DNA of 64,000 nucleotides from JBCBDX01 sp039822005 (GTDB lineage: Bacteria > Pseudomonadota > Alphaproteobacteria > Rhizobiales > Rhizobiaceae), in NCBI GenBank assembly GCA_039822005.1, contig JBCBMZ010000001.1:434001-498000 (forward strand), written 5' to 3'. The notes below the pieces were generated by a model. That model was not told where the DNA came from and searched no databases. It worked only from the letters and a program-made list of their open reading frames with translations. The position numbers and the translations under genes are program-made. This document shows, piece after piece, positions 1 through 8,969 of the stretch (position 1 is its first letter; every line of letters begins with the position of its first letter).

Positions 1-834
1 TTTTCCATTGACGATCACCACGCCGTTAACACCCCTTTGCAGCGCATCAATACATGTCTCCACTTTGGGGATCATGCCACCGGCAATGGTCCCGTCGGCG
101 ATCAGCGCACGCGCCTGGCTGATCGTGAGTTGTTTGATCAACTGCCCCTGTTTGTCCAGAACACCGGGGACATCGGTGAGGAACAAAAGGCGCTGCGCGG
201 GCACCGCCCCGGCGATCGCACCGGCAAACGTGTCGGCATTTATGTTGTAGGTTTCGCCATCATGCCCCGGTGCCACGGGGGCGATGACCGGGATCATTTT
301 TGACCGGGCCAAGTGATCAAGAACCTTGCTGTCCACCTTGTCAGGCTCGCCCACAAAGCCGAGATCAACAACGCGTTCGATATGGCTGTCCGGATCCATG
401 ACGGACTTTTCAGCCTTTTTGGCATAGACCAGATTGCCGTCTTTGCCGCAAAGGCCAATGGCCCACGCGCCGGCATTGTTGATCATGGCAACGATTTCTT
501 TGTTGATCGAACCGGCGAGTACCATCTCGACGATTTCAACCGTTTTCTTGTCGGTAACACGCAGCCCGCCCTCAAAATGCGATTGAATACCCATCCGCTC
601 GAGCATGGCACCAATCTGAGGACCACCTCCGTGAACGACCACCGGATTCACGCCGGATTGTTTCAAAAGAGCGATGTCCTGAGCAAAGGCCTTGCCAAGC
701 GCCGTGTCGCCCATCGCGTGCCCGCCATATTTGATGACAACGGTCTTTTCCGCGTATCGCTGCATGTAAGGCAGGGCCTTGGCAAGGATGTGGGCTTCGT
801 TGAAAGGAGAAGAGTAGTCGGGCGCGTTTGTCAT
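1..834 (-). CDS. argB: Acetylglutamate kinase, C-terminus cut by the window edge
   Basis: ArgB phosphorylates N-acetyl-L-glutamate with ATP in the second step of arginine biosynthesis in the cytoplasm. The minus-strand reading frame starts at the ATG ending at 834 (MTNAPDYSSPF) and stays open to base 1, giving 278 codons. The family is usually close to 295 residues in alphaproteobacteria, so only a short C-terminal piece is missing. Visible family motifs are the phosphate-binding KYGGHAMG near residue 35, VVVHGGGPQIG near residue 75, and a C-terminal GGMIPKVETC region. The plus-strand frames over this stretch are shadows. It lies downstream of engB in the same orientation, but msrB is placed between them on the other strand, so argB probably has its own promoter in 835-997. 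Confidence 0.95.
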   Translation of the reverse strand, partial: MTNAPDYSSPFNEAHILAKALPYMQRYAEKTVVIKYGGHAMGDTALGKAFAQDIALLKQSGVNPVVVHGGGPQIGAMLERMGIQSHFEGGLRVTDKKTVEIVEMVLAGSINKEIVAMINNAGAWAIGLCGKDGNLVYAKKAEKSVMDPDSHIERVVDLGFVGEPDKVDSKVLDHLARSKMIPVIAPVAPGHDGETYNINADTFAGAIAGAVPAQRLLFLTDVPGVLDKQGQLIKQLTISQARALIADGTIAGGMIPKVETCIDALQRGVNGVVIVNGK

Positions 835-997
835 GATGTATAAAAGTCTGTTTGGTTGGCGCCGACGCTTACTGCCTAAAGGGGCGCCCTGCAATGATAG
901 TACGGGACAGAAACAGCGATCACGAAATTGCGAACAGAGGTTATGAGCGTTTTGCCCGCCTTTTTGGTATCAACCGATCCAAAGATTGGAGAAACCG

Positions 998-1525
998 ATG
1001 TTAACAAAACGTAGCCTGTTTGCCCTTGGCCTTGGCGGTGCCGCAACATTGACAGCCAGCCACTTGTTCGGTGGCCGCAATGTTGCCGTTGCCGCATCAG
1101 GCAAGAAGGGCATGTTTGAAATCATCAAGTCAGATGCCGAGTGGCGTGAACAACTGACCGAGATGCAATATTATGTGCTGCGTGAAGACGGCACGGAGCG
1201 TCCGTTCACCTCGCCGCTGAATGATGAAAAGCGTGCTGGCGTGTTCCATTGCGCCGGATGCGATCAGGAACTCTTCCTGTCGGAAACCAAGTATGACAGC
1301 GGTACGGGCTGGCCGAGTTTTTGGAAAGACATTGAGGGCAAAGTCGCCTACTCAACCGACTATGTTCTGCTCTATCCGCGCACGGAAGAGCATTGTTCGC
1401 GTTGTGGCGGTCATCTGGGCCACGTGTTCAATGATGGGCCTCAGCCGACCGGCAAGCGCCACTGTATTAATGGTGTCGCTCTCGTGTTCAAACCGGCGGA
1501 CGGCTCCGAGCCGGTATTGGGCTAA
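998..1525 (+). CDS. msrB: Peptide-methionine (R)-S-oxide reductase, exported form
   Basis: MsrB reduces methionine-R-sulfoxide in oxidised proteins. The core shows both zinc-binding CxxC pairs (CAGC and CSRC), the GTGWPSFW motif, and the catalytic cysteine in RHCINGVAL. The N-terminus (LTKRSLFALGLGGAATLTAS) looks like an export signal ending near VAVAASG. It has KR rather than twin arginine, so the route (Tat or Sec) is uncertain, but a periplasmic location is likely. I chose the ATG at 998 because GGAG lies about 7 bases upstream; an in-frame TTG at 986 would overlap that ribosome site. The gene converges with engB, and the two stop regions overlap by 4 bases. Confidence 0.93.
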   Translation: MLTKRSLFALGLGGAATLTASHLFGGRNVAVAASGKKGMFEIIKSDAEWREQLTEMQYYVLREDGTERPFTSPLNDEKRAGVFHCAGCDQELFLSETKYDSGTGWPSFWKDIEGKVAYSTDYVLLYPRTEEHCSRCGGHLGHVFNDGPQPTGKRHCINGVALVFKPADGSEPVLG

Positions 1526-2190
1526 CGCGGCTCTACCGCACTTTGTATGGCGCGGCGCAGATCGTCCATGCCGCGCCCTTTCTCTGACGAGGTGGCAATA
1601 ACTTCGGGAAATGCCGCCGGGTTTTTCGCAATGTCCTGCAGCGTTTTGGCTGTCAGTTTTTCAACAGCCGGTGGTTTGATCTTGTCTGTCTTGGTCAAAA
1701 CGATCTGATAGGACATGGCCGCGCTATCGAGTAGCTTCATCACATCCTTGTCGTTTGCTTTGAGCCCGTGGCGGCTGTCGATGAGCAGGAAAACGCGCTT
1801 GAGTGTCACGCGGCCGCGCAAATAGTCCATGACCAATTCGGTCCAAGCATCCACCTTTTCCTTGGGCGCTTCGGCATAGCCATAGCCTGGCATATCCACG
1901 ATCGCGAGCGGTGGCAGATCGTCCATGCCGCCTGAGTAACCATCAGGAACAAAAAAGTTCAGTTCCTGCGTACGGCCCGGTGTGTTGGACGTGCGCGCCA
2001 GTCCGTTCTTGCCGGTCAGCGCATTGATCAAAGACGACTTGCCGACATTGGAACGACCCGCGAAGGCGATTTCAGGCGGGCCAAGCGGCGGCAGGAATTC
2101 CATCGATGGGACGCCGCGCACAAATGTCCAAGCACCGCGTGCCGTCAGTGCGCGCCAGACCTTCGATGTGGGCGGGGTGGGGGCGTTCAA
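1522..2190 (-). CDS. engB: Ribosome biogenesis GTP-binding protein YihA/YsxC/EngB
   Basis: This is an essential small GTPase family acting in assembly of the large ribosomal subunit. The 222-residue length is normal. The P-loop GRSNVGKS is at residues 45-52, followed by a switch II DMPGYGYAEAP motif and the guanine-specificity motif TKTD. It sits 13 bases downstream of yidC in the rpmH-rnpA-yidC-engB operon, which is the conserved Rhizobiales order. Its 3' end overlaps the convergent msrB gene by 4 bases. Confidence 0.96.
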   Translation of the reverse strand: MNAPTPPTSKVWRALTARGAWTFVRGVPSMEFLPPLGPPEIAFAGRSNVGKSSLINALTGKNGLARTSNTPGRTQELNFFVPDGYSGGMDDLPPLAIVDMPGYGYAEAPKEKVDAWTELVMDYLRGRVTLKRVFLLIDSRHGLKANDKDVMKLLDSAAMSYQIVLTKTDKIKPPAVEKLTAKTLQDIAKNPAAFPEVIATSSEKGRGMDDLRRAIQSAVEPR

Positions 2191-2203
2191 GGCAAGTGCC
2201 CGC

Positions 2204-4027
2204 CTACTCGGCGGGCTCGGCCTTTTTCTTGAACATGGACCTGAGATTGTCCATCAGCGCGATCTCAGCGCCATTGCGCTTCATGATGTAGCCCTGCTGC
2301 AGGATCGACAAGAAGTTGTTCCAAGCCCAGTAGATCACCAGACCGGCTGAGAACTGTGCGAGCATGAATGTGAACATGACCGGCATCCAGCGGAAAATCA
2401 TCTGCTGAGTAGGGTCGGGTGGAGCCGGGTTCATCTGCATCTGAACGAACATGGTTATACCCATCAATAGTGGCCAGACGCCAACGGCCAACAACGCGCC
2501 GAAGACCGGTACCGAGCTCGGGTCAATCGGGATGAGACCGAACAGGTTGAATATGGAAGTGGGGTCCGGCGCTGACAGATCCTGGATCCAGCCGAAGAAC
2601 GGTGCGTGGCGCATCTCTATGGTCACATAGAGAACCTTGTAGAGCGCAAAAAAGACAGGAATCTGGATAAGCATGGGCCAGCAACCGGCAATCGGATTGA
2701 TCTTTTCCTTTCGGTAGAGATCCATCATTGCTTTTTGCATCTTCTCGCGGTCATCGCCGTGAAGTTCTTTGATCTCCTGCATCTTGGGCTGAACAAGCTT
2801 CATGCGCGCCATCGAGGCGTAGGACTTGTTGGCCAGCGGAAAGAAAATCAGTTTGATGATCACGGTCGCCATCAGGATCGCAACACCGAAATTGCCGATC
2901 AGGCCAAACAGAAAGTCGATCAGGTAGTAAAGCGGCTTGGTGATAAAGTAGAACCAGCCCCAATCGATCATAAGCTCGAATTTCTCAATGCCAAGTTCCG
3001 CCTCATATGCGTCGATGACATTTGTCTCTTTTGCGCCAGCAAACAATCGGCTTACAACCGTTGCTTCCTGGCCGGCGTTAATGGTGATGGCATCGCCAAG
3101 GAAGTCGGCCTGATAGCGTGGACGGCCTTGTGAAAAGTATGAGTATTTTGGCTCGAAACTATCGCCTTGCGTTGGGATAAGCGCCGTTGCCCAATATTTG
3201 TCGGTGATGCCCAGCCAGCCACTATTGGCCTTCAAGCCCTTAAATGTCTCAGTGGCCTCCATCTCATTGAAGGTCCACTCTTGCAGGCGGTCTTCGCCAT
3301 GAAACCCGATCAGACCCTCATGCAAAATCCAGATCGGCGCGATATCAGGTTTGAAGTAACGGGTGGAACGCCCGTAATCGAAGAGCGCGACGGCGCCTTC
3401 GCCATTATTGGTGATGGTATCGCTGATCGTGAACATGAAATTCTGGTCCACGCTCACCTGCCGCTCGAAGGTCACACCGTCCGGCGTTTCGTAGGTCAGG
3501 ACAATCGGGGTGGATGGCGTCAGCCTTGTGCCGGACGAAAGCGTCCAATCGGCTTGTGGACCGGGTGCACCGTCAAGACCGGTATATCCAAACTCGGCGA
3601 AATAGGCGCGGTCGGTCTCAATGGGCGAGAAAAGAACAACCTCAGGGGATCCAGGGTCAACCGCCTCACGGTAGTCAGCCAGCGTCAGGTCATCAAACCG
3701 TGCGCCACGAAGGTTTAGGGAGCCATGCAGCTTCGGGGTGTCGATAATAACGCGTTCAGCTGCTTCCAGCGCAGAGTCGCGGTCGACAAAAGCACTGCTG
3801 TCGGTGCTCGGAATCGTGGTGTCGGCTTGCGCGCCAGGCGTTGGCACGCCGCTTTCGCCGTTCACACTTCCTTCGACGGATTGGGCCGTCTCTTGTTGTT
3901 GAGCTTGTAGCTCGAGCTGTGCTTGTCTTTCCGCCTCGATACGCGGATTGATAAAAAAGACTTGCCAGAGCGCCAAAATGGCGACCGATAGGCCTATTGT
4001 CAGAAAGAGGTTGCGGTTGTTATCCAT
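2204..4027 (-). CDS. yidC: Membrane protein insertase YidC
   Basis: YidC inserts and folds inner-membrane proteins, alone or with SecYEG. The 607-residue protein has the Gram-negative layout. An N-terminal transmembrane anchor lies at residues 7-25. A low-complexity Q/E/T-rich linker and a large periplasmic domain follow to about residue 350. The conserved C-terminal five-helix core then runs from about 360 to 585, with the hydrophilic K/R/E-rich loop and the motif INPIAGCWPMLIQIPVFFAL. The C-terminus is basic (KKKAEPAE). It lies between rnpA (17-base gap) and engB (13-base gap), consistent with one transcript. Confidence 0.97.
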   Translation of the reverse strand: MDNNRNLFLTIGLSVAILALWQVFFINPRIEAERQAQLELQAQQQETAQSVEGSVNGESGVPTPGAQADTTIPSTDSSAFVDRDSALEAAERVIIDTPKLHGSLNLRGARFDDLTLADYREAVDPGSPEVVLFSPIETDRAYFAEFGYTGLDGAPGPQADWTLSSGTRLTPSTPIVLTYETPDGVTFERQVSVDQNFMFTISDTITNNGEGAVALFDYGRSTRYFKPDIAPIWILHEGLIGFHGEDRLQEWTFNEMEATETFKGLKANSGWLGITDKYWATALIPTQGDSFEPKYSYFSQGRPRYQADFLGDAITINAGQEATVVSRLFAGAKETNVIDAYEAELGIEKFELMIDWGWFYFITKPLYYLIDFLFGLIGNFGVAILMATVIIKLIFFPLANKSYASMARMKLVQPKMQEIKELHGDDREKMQKAMMDLYRKEKINPIAGCWPMLIQIPVFFALYKVLYVTIEMRHAPFFGWIQDLSAPDPTSIFNLFGLIPIDPSSVPVFGALLAVGVWPLLMGITMFVQMQMNPAPPDPTQQMIFRWMPVMFTFMLAQFSAGLVIYWAWNNFLSILQQGYIMKRNGAEIALMDNLRSMFKKKAEPAE

Positions 4028-4044
4028 CGATCTGTTTCCGTCGT

Positions 4045-4401
4045 TTACTCGGCGCGTTCGGGCGTGCAGCCAATTTTTTGGTTGGCCGCCTCAATGACCG
4101 ATCGCACGTCTTCGCACAAGGCTTCATAAGGAGCAGTAAATGCTTTGGGTGTCGCGATGATCACATAATCATGATGTGGGCGCATGATGTCCGTGGCGCA
4201 ATGGCGCACTGCTTCGCGCAGGCGTCTTTTTATTCGGTTGCGGCGAACCGCATTCCCGTTTTTCTTGGAGACCGTAAAGCCGACCCGCGGCGCGCTTGGT
4301 TTTTCTTCGGTTGAGCGGTGTACCGCTTCGAGCCGAACCAGAGCTCCACGTTTTCTTTGACCCTTTCGAGCGCGCAAGAACTCATCTCTGCTGCGCAGCA
4401 T
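4045..4401 (-). CDS. rnpA: Ribonuclease P protein component
   Basis: RnpA is the basic protein subunit that works with the RNase P RNA to mature tRNA 5' ends. The 118-residue frame contains the family signature: SRDEFLRARKG at the start, then RVGFTVSKKNGNAVRRNRIK followed by RRLREAVR. The ATG at 4401 gives the typical family length. The same frame stays open far upstream (to 5715), but that part is antisense to other genes and has no protein-like character. No strong ribosome binding site is visible. The gene follows rpmH by 52 bases. Confidence 0.93.
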   Translation of the reverse strand: MLRSRDEFLRARKGQRKRGALVRLEAVHRSTEEKPSAPRVGFTVSKKNGNAVRRNRIKRRLREAVRHCATDIMRPHHDYVIIATPKAFTAPYEALCEDVRSVIEAANQKIGCTPERAE

Positions 4402-4453
4402 GCCAATATCTGCCGTTAGAAAACGTTCGCGCGACAAGCGGGGGCGAAACCGG

Positions 4454-4594
4454 TTAAGCAGACAGGCTCTTGCGGCCTTTTGCGCGCCGCTTTGCCAGCA
4501 CCTTGCGGCCGGCAGCTGTTGCCATGCGTGAGCGGAAGCCGTGACGGCGTTTGCGAACCAAGCGGGATGGTTGGAATGTACGTTTCGTGGCCAT
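4454..4594 (-). CDS. rpmH: Large ribosomal subunit protein bL34
   Basis: The frame encodes a 46-residue, extremely basic protein beginning MATKRTFQPSRLVRKRRHGF and ending GRKSLSA, which is bL34 from end to end. It is the first gene of the rpmH-rnpA-yidC-engB transcript. A good sigma70-type promoter lies about 100 bases upstream on the minus strand (4694-4722). Confidence 0.97.
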   Translation of the reverse strand: MATKRTFQPSRLVRKRRHGFRSRMATAAGRKVLAKRRAKGRKSLSA

Positions 4595-4923
4595 ATTGTC
4601 ATACCGCCTCTAAGGGCGACCTTTTTGTAAATTTTATGGTTGTTTGCGTGCCAAAACCACGCATCGGGCCAAAACGCCCGTTGGATCGCGCGGCTTATGT
4701 TTGAAAAATGCGCAGATGTCAACGTGATCGGCGGCTGACAGTCACGAACTTGTGAGCGGTTCCGCGCTTCGCTCACCGGGCGGTGATGTGGCGTGAAAGC
4801 CTTGTAACATCGCCGCGTTTCAAGGGTTTGTGAGTTGTTGTTGAAATTGGACCCCTTCATTTCTGGCGTCAAGCGCGACCAACAAAGTCGCTTGTCCGAT
4901 GCAAACAACTGGAACTTGAACCG
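4595..4923. other. Divergent intergenic region, rpmH to TVP38-like gene
   Basis: This 329-base gap separates rpmH (minus) from the TVP38-like gene (plus). It holds the rpmH promoter described separately. I see no convincing gene, no tRNA, and no clear promoter for the plus-strand gene. A frame at 4480-4704 on the plus strand is antisense to rpmH and is not protein-like. Confidence 0.5.
4694..4722 (-). promoter_or_regulatory. Predicted sigma70 promoter of rpmH operon
   Basis: Reading the minus strand, TTGACA (bases 4722-4717) is followed after 17 bases by CATAAG (4699-4694). This is a perfect -35 with a 4/6 -10 hexamer at ideal spacing. It would give a leader of nearly 100 bases before the rpmH start at 4594. 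Confidence 0.6.
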
Positions 4924-5709
4924 ATGACTGATACACAAACAGCAATGACCATACCGACCGAACCGGAAACATCTGCCAAAACCGCCGCTATGTGGAAGCG
5001 ATTTGCACCGCTTGCCATCGTGATAGGCGGTCTTGCTTTCGCCTATGCCATGGGTTGGCACCGTTTCTTCACACTGGAGTTTCTCGCGCAGAGCCGAGAG
5101 GCCATGACAGCCTATGTCGCTGACAATTATCTTATATCGGTCGTTGGCTTTACTGTGCTGTATGCAGTCGCTGTGGCCTTCTCCTTTCCTGCAGCGTCCA
5201 TCCTGACCATTTTCGCCGGCTTCCTCTTTGGCTGGTTTGTCGGTGGCCTGTCGGTAGCGGTTGGCGCAACCATCGGCGCAACGGCCATCTTTCTGGTAGC
5301 GCGGTCTGCGTTTGGTGACTTCCTCACAGAAAAGGTCGGTGGACGCGTAAAGAACCTGGCCGCTGGCTTTGAAAAAGAAGCATTCAGCTATCTGCTGATA
5401 CTGCGCTTGGCGCCGGTCTTTCCGTTTTTCATCATGAACATTGCACCCGCGCTCTTCAACGTGCCGGTTCGCACCTATGTGATTGCGACGCTTTTCGGCA
5501 TTTTGCCAGGTACCTTTGCCTACACATTTCTTGGCCAAGGCGTTGGCAGTGTACTGGACGCGGCTGAAACAGCGGGCACAACCCCAAGCGTGGGCGATCT
5601 GGTAACGACAGAAATCACGCTGGCTTTCGCTGCTTTGGCGGCGGTGGCAACGATCCCCATGATCATCAAGCGCGTGAAAAAAACACCCGAAACCAACACA
5701 TCCAATTAA
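4924..5709 (+). CDS. TVP38/TMEM64 (DedA-like) family inner-membrane protein
   Basis: This is a 261-residue polytopic membrane protein of the VTT/DedA superfamily, whose bacterial members are thought to be transporters or scramblases but mostly lack assigned substrates. The signature is FPAASILTIFAGFLFGWFVG followed by a G-rich segment and FLVARSAFGDF, then the LRLAPVFPFFIMN re-entrant region. Hydrophobic segments lie at about residues 28-45, 72-90, 95-125, 150-180 and 228-245. The start codon follows GGAAC weakly. It is 92 bases upstream of a flavoprotein gene, and the pair (TVP38 protein plus mercuric-reductase-like enzyme) is recurrent in proteobacteria, so the two may work together. Confidence 0.85.
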   Translation: MTDTQTAMTIPTEPETSAKTAAMWKRFAPLAIVIGGLAFAYAMGWHRFFTLEFLAQSREAMTAYVADNYLISVVGFTVLYAVAVAFSFPAASILTIFAGFLFGWFVGGLSVAVGATIGATAIFLVARSAFGDFLTEKVGGRVKNLAAGFEKEAFSYLLILRLAPVFPFFIMNIAPALFNVPVRTYVIATLFGILPGTFAYTFLGQGVGSVLDAAETAGTTPSVGDLVTTEITLAFAALAAVATIPMIIKRVKKTPETNTSN

Positions 5710-5801
5710 TACCAACCTGAACAGCGAATGGCGGCATCGACCGATGCAACAGGTGCCGACCGTTCGCTCCTCCCAAGACTGAAAGTATGAGGGGTTTAAA
5801 C

Positions 5802-7229
5802 ATGTCAGAAGTACTTACACCAGATATCTGCGTAATCGGCGGCGGTTCAGGCGGCCTGACCGTAGCCGCAGCGGCCGCCGCCTTTGGCGTCTCGGTCGTC
5901 TTGATCGAAGGTGGCAAAATGGGCGGTGATTGCCTGAACTATGGCTGCGTTCCGTCAAAAGCCATTATCGCTGCGGGCAAGGCCGCCAACGCCATGCGCC
6001 ACGCCGATAAATTTGGCGTTAAATCGGTCGAGCCCGAAGTCAATTTCGGGAAGGTTCACGACCATGTTCACTCTGTTATCGGCGCTATCGCTCCCAACGA
6101 CAGCGTTGAACGCTTTACCGGTTTGGGCGTTAAGGTCATCGAAGACTATGGCAAATTCAAAGATGCCAAAACCGTCGTCACCAAAGACTATAAGATCAAA
6201 GCACGCCGTTTTGTTGTTGCCACCGGCTCTTCCGCCTTTGTGCCGCCGATCCCCGGACTTGATATTGTGCCTTATCTCACCAACGAAAGCTTGTGGGATC
6301 AGACAAGAAAGCCGCAGCATCTGATCGTCATTGGCGGTGGCCCCATCGGGATGGAAATGGCCCAGGCGCACCGCCGTCTTGGTTCCGACGTTACCGTGAT
6401 CGAGGGCTTCAAGGCGCTCGGTAAGGATGACCCGGAATTGGCCGAAGTCGTCTTGAAGAATGTTCGTGCCGATGGCGTCAACATTTTGGAAAACACCAAA
6501 GTCGTTGGTGTTGAGAAAAAAGGCAAGACCGGGGTCAATGTTCTCGTTGAAGGTGAAGACGGACCCTCATCTGTCTCTGGTTCGCATATCCTGGTCGCCA
6601 CAGGCCGTGTTGCAAACGTTAATGGTCTCGATCTTGAAAAAGCTGGGATCGACTATGATCGCCGCGGCATCAAGGTTGGTCGTGATCTGCGCACCACCAA
6701 CAAAAAAGTTTATGCGATTGGCGATGTGGCGGGCGGCCTGCAATTCACCCATGTGGCCGGATATCATGCCGGATTGGTCGTACAATCCATCCTGTTTCGC
6801 GTGCCCGGCAAGGAAAACCGCGACATCATCCCGTGGGCCACATACACTGATCCGGAATTGGCGCATGTCGGCTGGGACGAAAATACCGCTCGTGAAAAGG
6901 GCAAGGATATCACCATCCTGCGCTGGCCTTACGCGGAAAATGATCGCGCACAGGCCGAACGCAAGACCGAAGGTCTGGTGAAGGTGATCACGGATAAAAA
7001 GGGCAAAATCTTGGGCGCGTCGATCGCGGGCGCCAGCGCCGGCGAGATGATCAATGTCTTCGCATTGGCCGTCTCCAAGAAGATGAAGGTACAGGATCTG
7101 CGCGGCTTTATTGCGCCTTATCCGACAATGACGGAAATCACCAAGCGCGCGGCTACTTCTTTTTCCGCACCGCTGACGCAAAAGCCAATGGTGCGCAATA
7201 TCATCGGTTTTCTGCGCCGATTTGGATGA
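5802..7229 (+). CDS. FAD-dependent pyridine nucleotide-disulfide oxidoreductase (mercuric reductase-like)
   Basis: This 475-residue flavoprotein belongs to the dihydrolipoamide dehydrogenase/mercuric reductase family. The FAD-binding GGGSGG motif is at residues 13-18. The redox-active pair is in GGDCLNYGCVPSK (C44 and C49). A second nucleotide-binding motif GGGPIGMEMAQ follows, then the FAD motif YAIGDVAG and a C-terminal dimerisation domain. It lacks the heavy-metal-associated N-terminal domain and the C-terminal CC pair of true MerA, and the C-terminal HxxxxE of lipoamide dehydrogenase is not evident. The substrate is therefore unknown. The ATG at 5802 is preferred over 5787 because AGGGG lies 8 bases upstream of it. 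Confidence 0.88.
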   Translation: MSEVLTPDICVIGGGSGGLTVAAAAAAFGVSVVLIEGGKMGGDCLNYGCVPSKAIIAAGKAANAMRHADKFGVKSVEPEVNFGKVHDHVHSVIGAIAPNDSVERFTGLGVKVIEDYGKFKDAKTVVTKDYKIKARRFVVATGSSAFVPPIPGLDIVPYLTNESLWDQTRKPQHLIVIGGGPIGMEMAQAHRRLGSDVTVIEGFKALGKDDPELAEVVLKNVRADGVNILENTKVVGVEKKGKTGVNVLVEGEDGPSSVSGSHILVATGRVANVNGLDLEKAGIDYDRRGIKVGRDLRTTNKKVYAIGDVAGGLQFTHVAGYHAGLVVQSILFRVPGKENRDIIPWATYTDPELAHVGWDENTAREKGKDITILRWPYAENDRAQAERKTEGLVKVITDKKGKILGASIAGASAGEMINVFALAVSKKMKVQDLRGFIAPYPTMTEITKRAATSFSAPLTQKPMVRNIIGFLRRFG

Positions 7230-7303
7230 ACTGGAATATCAGAAACAGGTTGGAGTTAGCGCCAGCCTGACTACATAGTGTCAAACGCGACCAGGGAGGC
7301 ACC

Positions 7304-8785
7304 ATGGCGCAGCGACAAATGCCACCGAGGTTCCGCAGCCTTTCTTCCAAGCTGCTGTGGCTGACCATTTTGTTTGTGATGATCGCGGAAGTGCTCATCT
7401 TCGTCCCCTCTGTTGCCAATTTCGGCAAGGTCTGGCTGCAGCAACGCCTCGATACAGTCGCCGCGGCCAGCGTCATCATCACGGCTGAAGAGAGCTTTGA
7501 GCTTCCCGAAACGGTTCAGGAAGATGTTTTGATGGCGACCGGTGTTGAGGCCATTGCGCTGCGCCGCGGAACCCAGTCCCAATTGCTCATCGTCAACGAC
7601 ATGCCCTTGTCAGTCGACAAGCATATCGCCATCAATGAGATGAACCCGCTCGATGCCATCATGTCCGCTTTTGACACGTTATTCCTTGGCGGCAATCGCA
7701 TGTTGCGGGTCAGTGGCACTATTGGCGAAACATCCGAGGCGATCGAGATATTCATTGCCGACCGGAATCTGCGCAACGCGATGTTGATTTACGGTCGCAA
7801 CGTCTTGGTGATTTCCCTGATAATTTCGTTCATCACAGCGGCGCTTGTTTTCATGGCCATCAACCGGATCATGATCATGCCAATCCGTCGGATGAGTGGG
7901 TCCATGGTCGCTTTTGGCGACAGCCCTGAAGACCCGGCGGCGGTGATCGTGCCCTCAACCCGCAAAGACGAATTAGGTGTGGCTGAGCAGCAATTGTCAG
8001 ACATGCAATCGCAATTGCAGAGAACATTGCGCAACCAAAAGAAGCTCGCTGACCTCGGTTTGGCGGTTTCAAAAATCAATCATGACATGCGCAATATATT
8101 GGCGTCTGCTCAACTGATGTCTGATCGCTTGTCGGATACCGATGACCCGGCGATCCAGCGCTTTGCCCCCAAGCTTATGCGTGCGATCTCGCGAGCGGTC
8201 TCCTATTCCAGTGATGTACTCGCTTATGGCAAACCGGAAGAAACTGCGCCGCAGCGACGCCGGATCAAGCTGTTTGATCTGGCGCGGGACGTGGGTGAAT
8301 TGCTGGCCGGTGATATGGGGCAATTGATCGATTTTGAAGTCAATGCGCACAAGGCCTTTGAAATCGACGCAGACCCCGACCAGTTGTTTCGTGTTTTGAT
8401 GAACCTGTCGCGCAATGCGGTCCAGGCCATGAAAAGCCATCCGATGCCGGATGCTGTGCACAGATTGACAATCAGCGCACGTGCTGACGGGAAAGATGCG
8501 TTGGTGATGGTGGAAGATACCGGCCCTGGAATTCCGCAAAAGGCCCGCGAAAATCTGTTTGATGCCTTCCGCGGTTCGCAGTCCAGCGGCGGATCCGGGC
8601 TGGGACTGGCCATTGCCGATGAGTTGGTGCGCGCCCACGGTGGCCGCATTGTGCTGCGTGAAGACCGTCTGGTGGGTACTCACTTTGACATCATATTGCC
8701 CGGCGCGGTGGCAGGCGCGAGCGCATCAAAGACCGGCGAAGATCAAGCTTCAGGCGATGGCGGTCATATTCGGTTGGTCCAATAA
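7304..8785 (+). CDS. Membrane sensor histidine kinase (orphan)
   Basis: The 493-residue protein has two transmembrane segments (about residues 18-40 and 163-188) flanking a periplasmic sensor region. A HAMP-like linker follows (PIRRMSGSM), then a coiled-coil segment rich in Q and L (SDMQSQLQRTLRNQKK). The phosphoacceptor box is KINHDMRNILAS with H260. The ATPase domain shows an N box NLSRNAVQAM, G1 VEDTGPGIP and G2 GSGLGLAIADELV. No response regulator gene is adjacent, so its partner must be encoded elsewhere. The input signal is unknown. It follows the flavoprotein by 74 bases on the same strand and precedes tRNA-Arg. Confidence 0.9.
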   Translation: MAQRQMPPRFRSLSSKLLWLTILFVMIAEVLIFVPSVANFGKVWLQQRLDTVAAASVIITAEESFELPETVQEDVLMATGVEAIALRRGTQSQLLIVNDMPLSVDKHIAINEMNPLDAIMSAFDTLFLGGNRMLRVSGTIGETSEAIEIFIADRNLRNAMLIYGRNVLVISLIISFITAALVFMAINRIMIMPIRRMSGSMVAFGDSPEDPAAVIVPSTRKDELGVAEQQLSDMQSQLQRTLRNQKKLADLGLAVSKINHDMRNILASAQLMSDRLSDTDDPAIQRFAPKLMRAISRAVSYSSDVLAYGKPEETAPQRRRIKLFDLARDVGELLAGDMGQLIDFEVNAHKAFEIDADPDQLFRVLMNLSRNAVQAMKSHPMPDAVHRLTISARADGKDALVMVEDTGPGIPQKARENLFDAFRGSQSSGGSGLGLAIADELVRAHGGRIVLREDRLVGTHFDIILPGAVAGASASKTGEDQASGDGGHIRLVQ

Positions 8786-8892
8786 GACCCCATGAACAAA
8801 GAGCGTGCACTTTTTGGCTGCAACATCTTGCCATTACGCTTTTGCAGCGTTAGGACGCCGCTCTGCGCTTTGTTGATAAAAGTGCTCGTTAA

Positions 8893-8969
8893 GCACCCGT
8901 AGCTCAGCTGGATAGAGCACCAGACTACGAATCTGGGGGTCGGGAGTTCGAATCTTCCCGGGTGCGCCA
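8893..8969 (+). tRNA. tRNA-Arg (anticodon ACG)
   Basis: The 77-base cloverleaf has acceptor stem GCACCCG pairing with CGGGTGC, D arm GCTC...GAGC, anticodon stem CCAGA/TCTGG with loop CTACGAA, T loop GTTCGAAT and an encoded CCA at 8967-8969. Anticodon ACG (wobble A to I) reads CGN arginine codons. Confidence 0.97.

Noticed and set aside
4045..5715. 556-residue minus-strand open frame covering rnpA and extending upstream
   Set aside because: Only the last 118 residues are protein-like (RnpA). The rest is antisense to rpmH in another frame and to the TVP38-like gene, with irregular composition.
5802..7229. True mercuric reductase (merA)
   Set aside because: No heavy-metal-associated N-terminal domain, no C-terminal cysteine pair and no other mer genes nearby.
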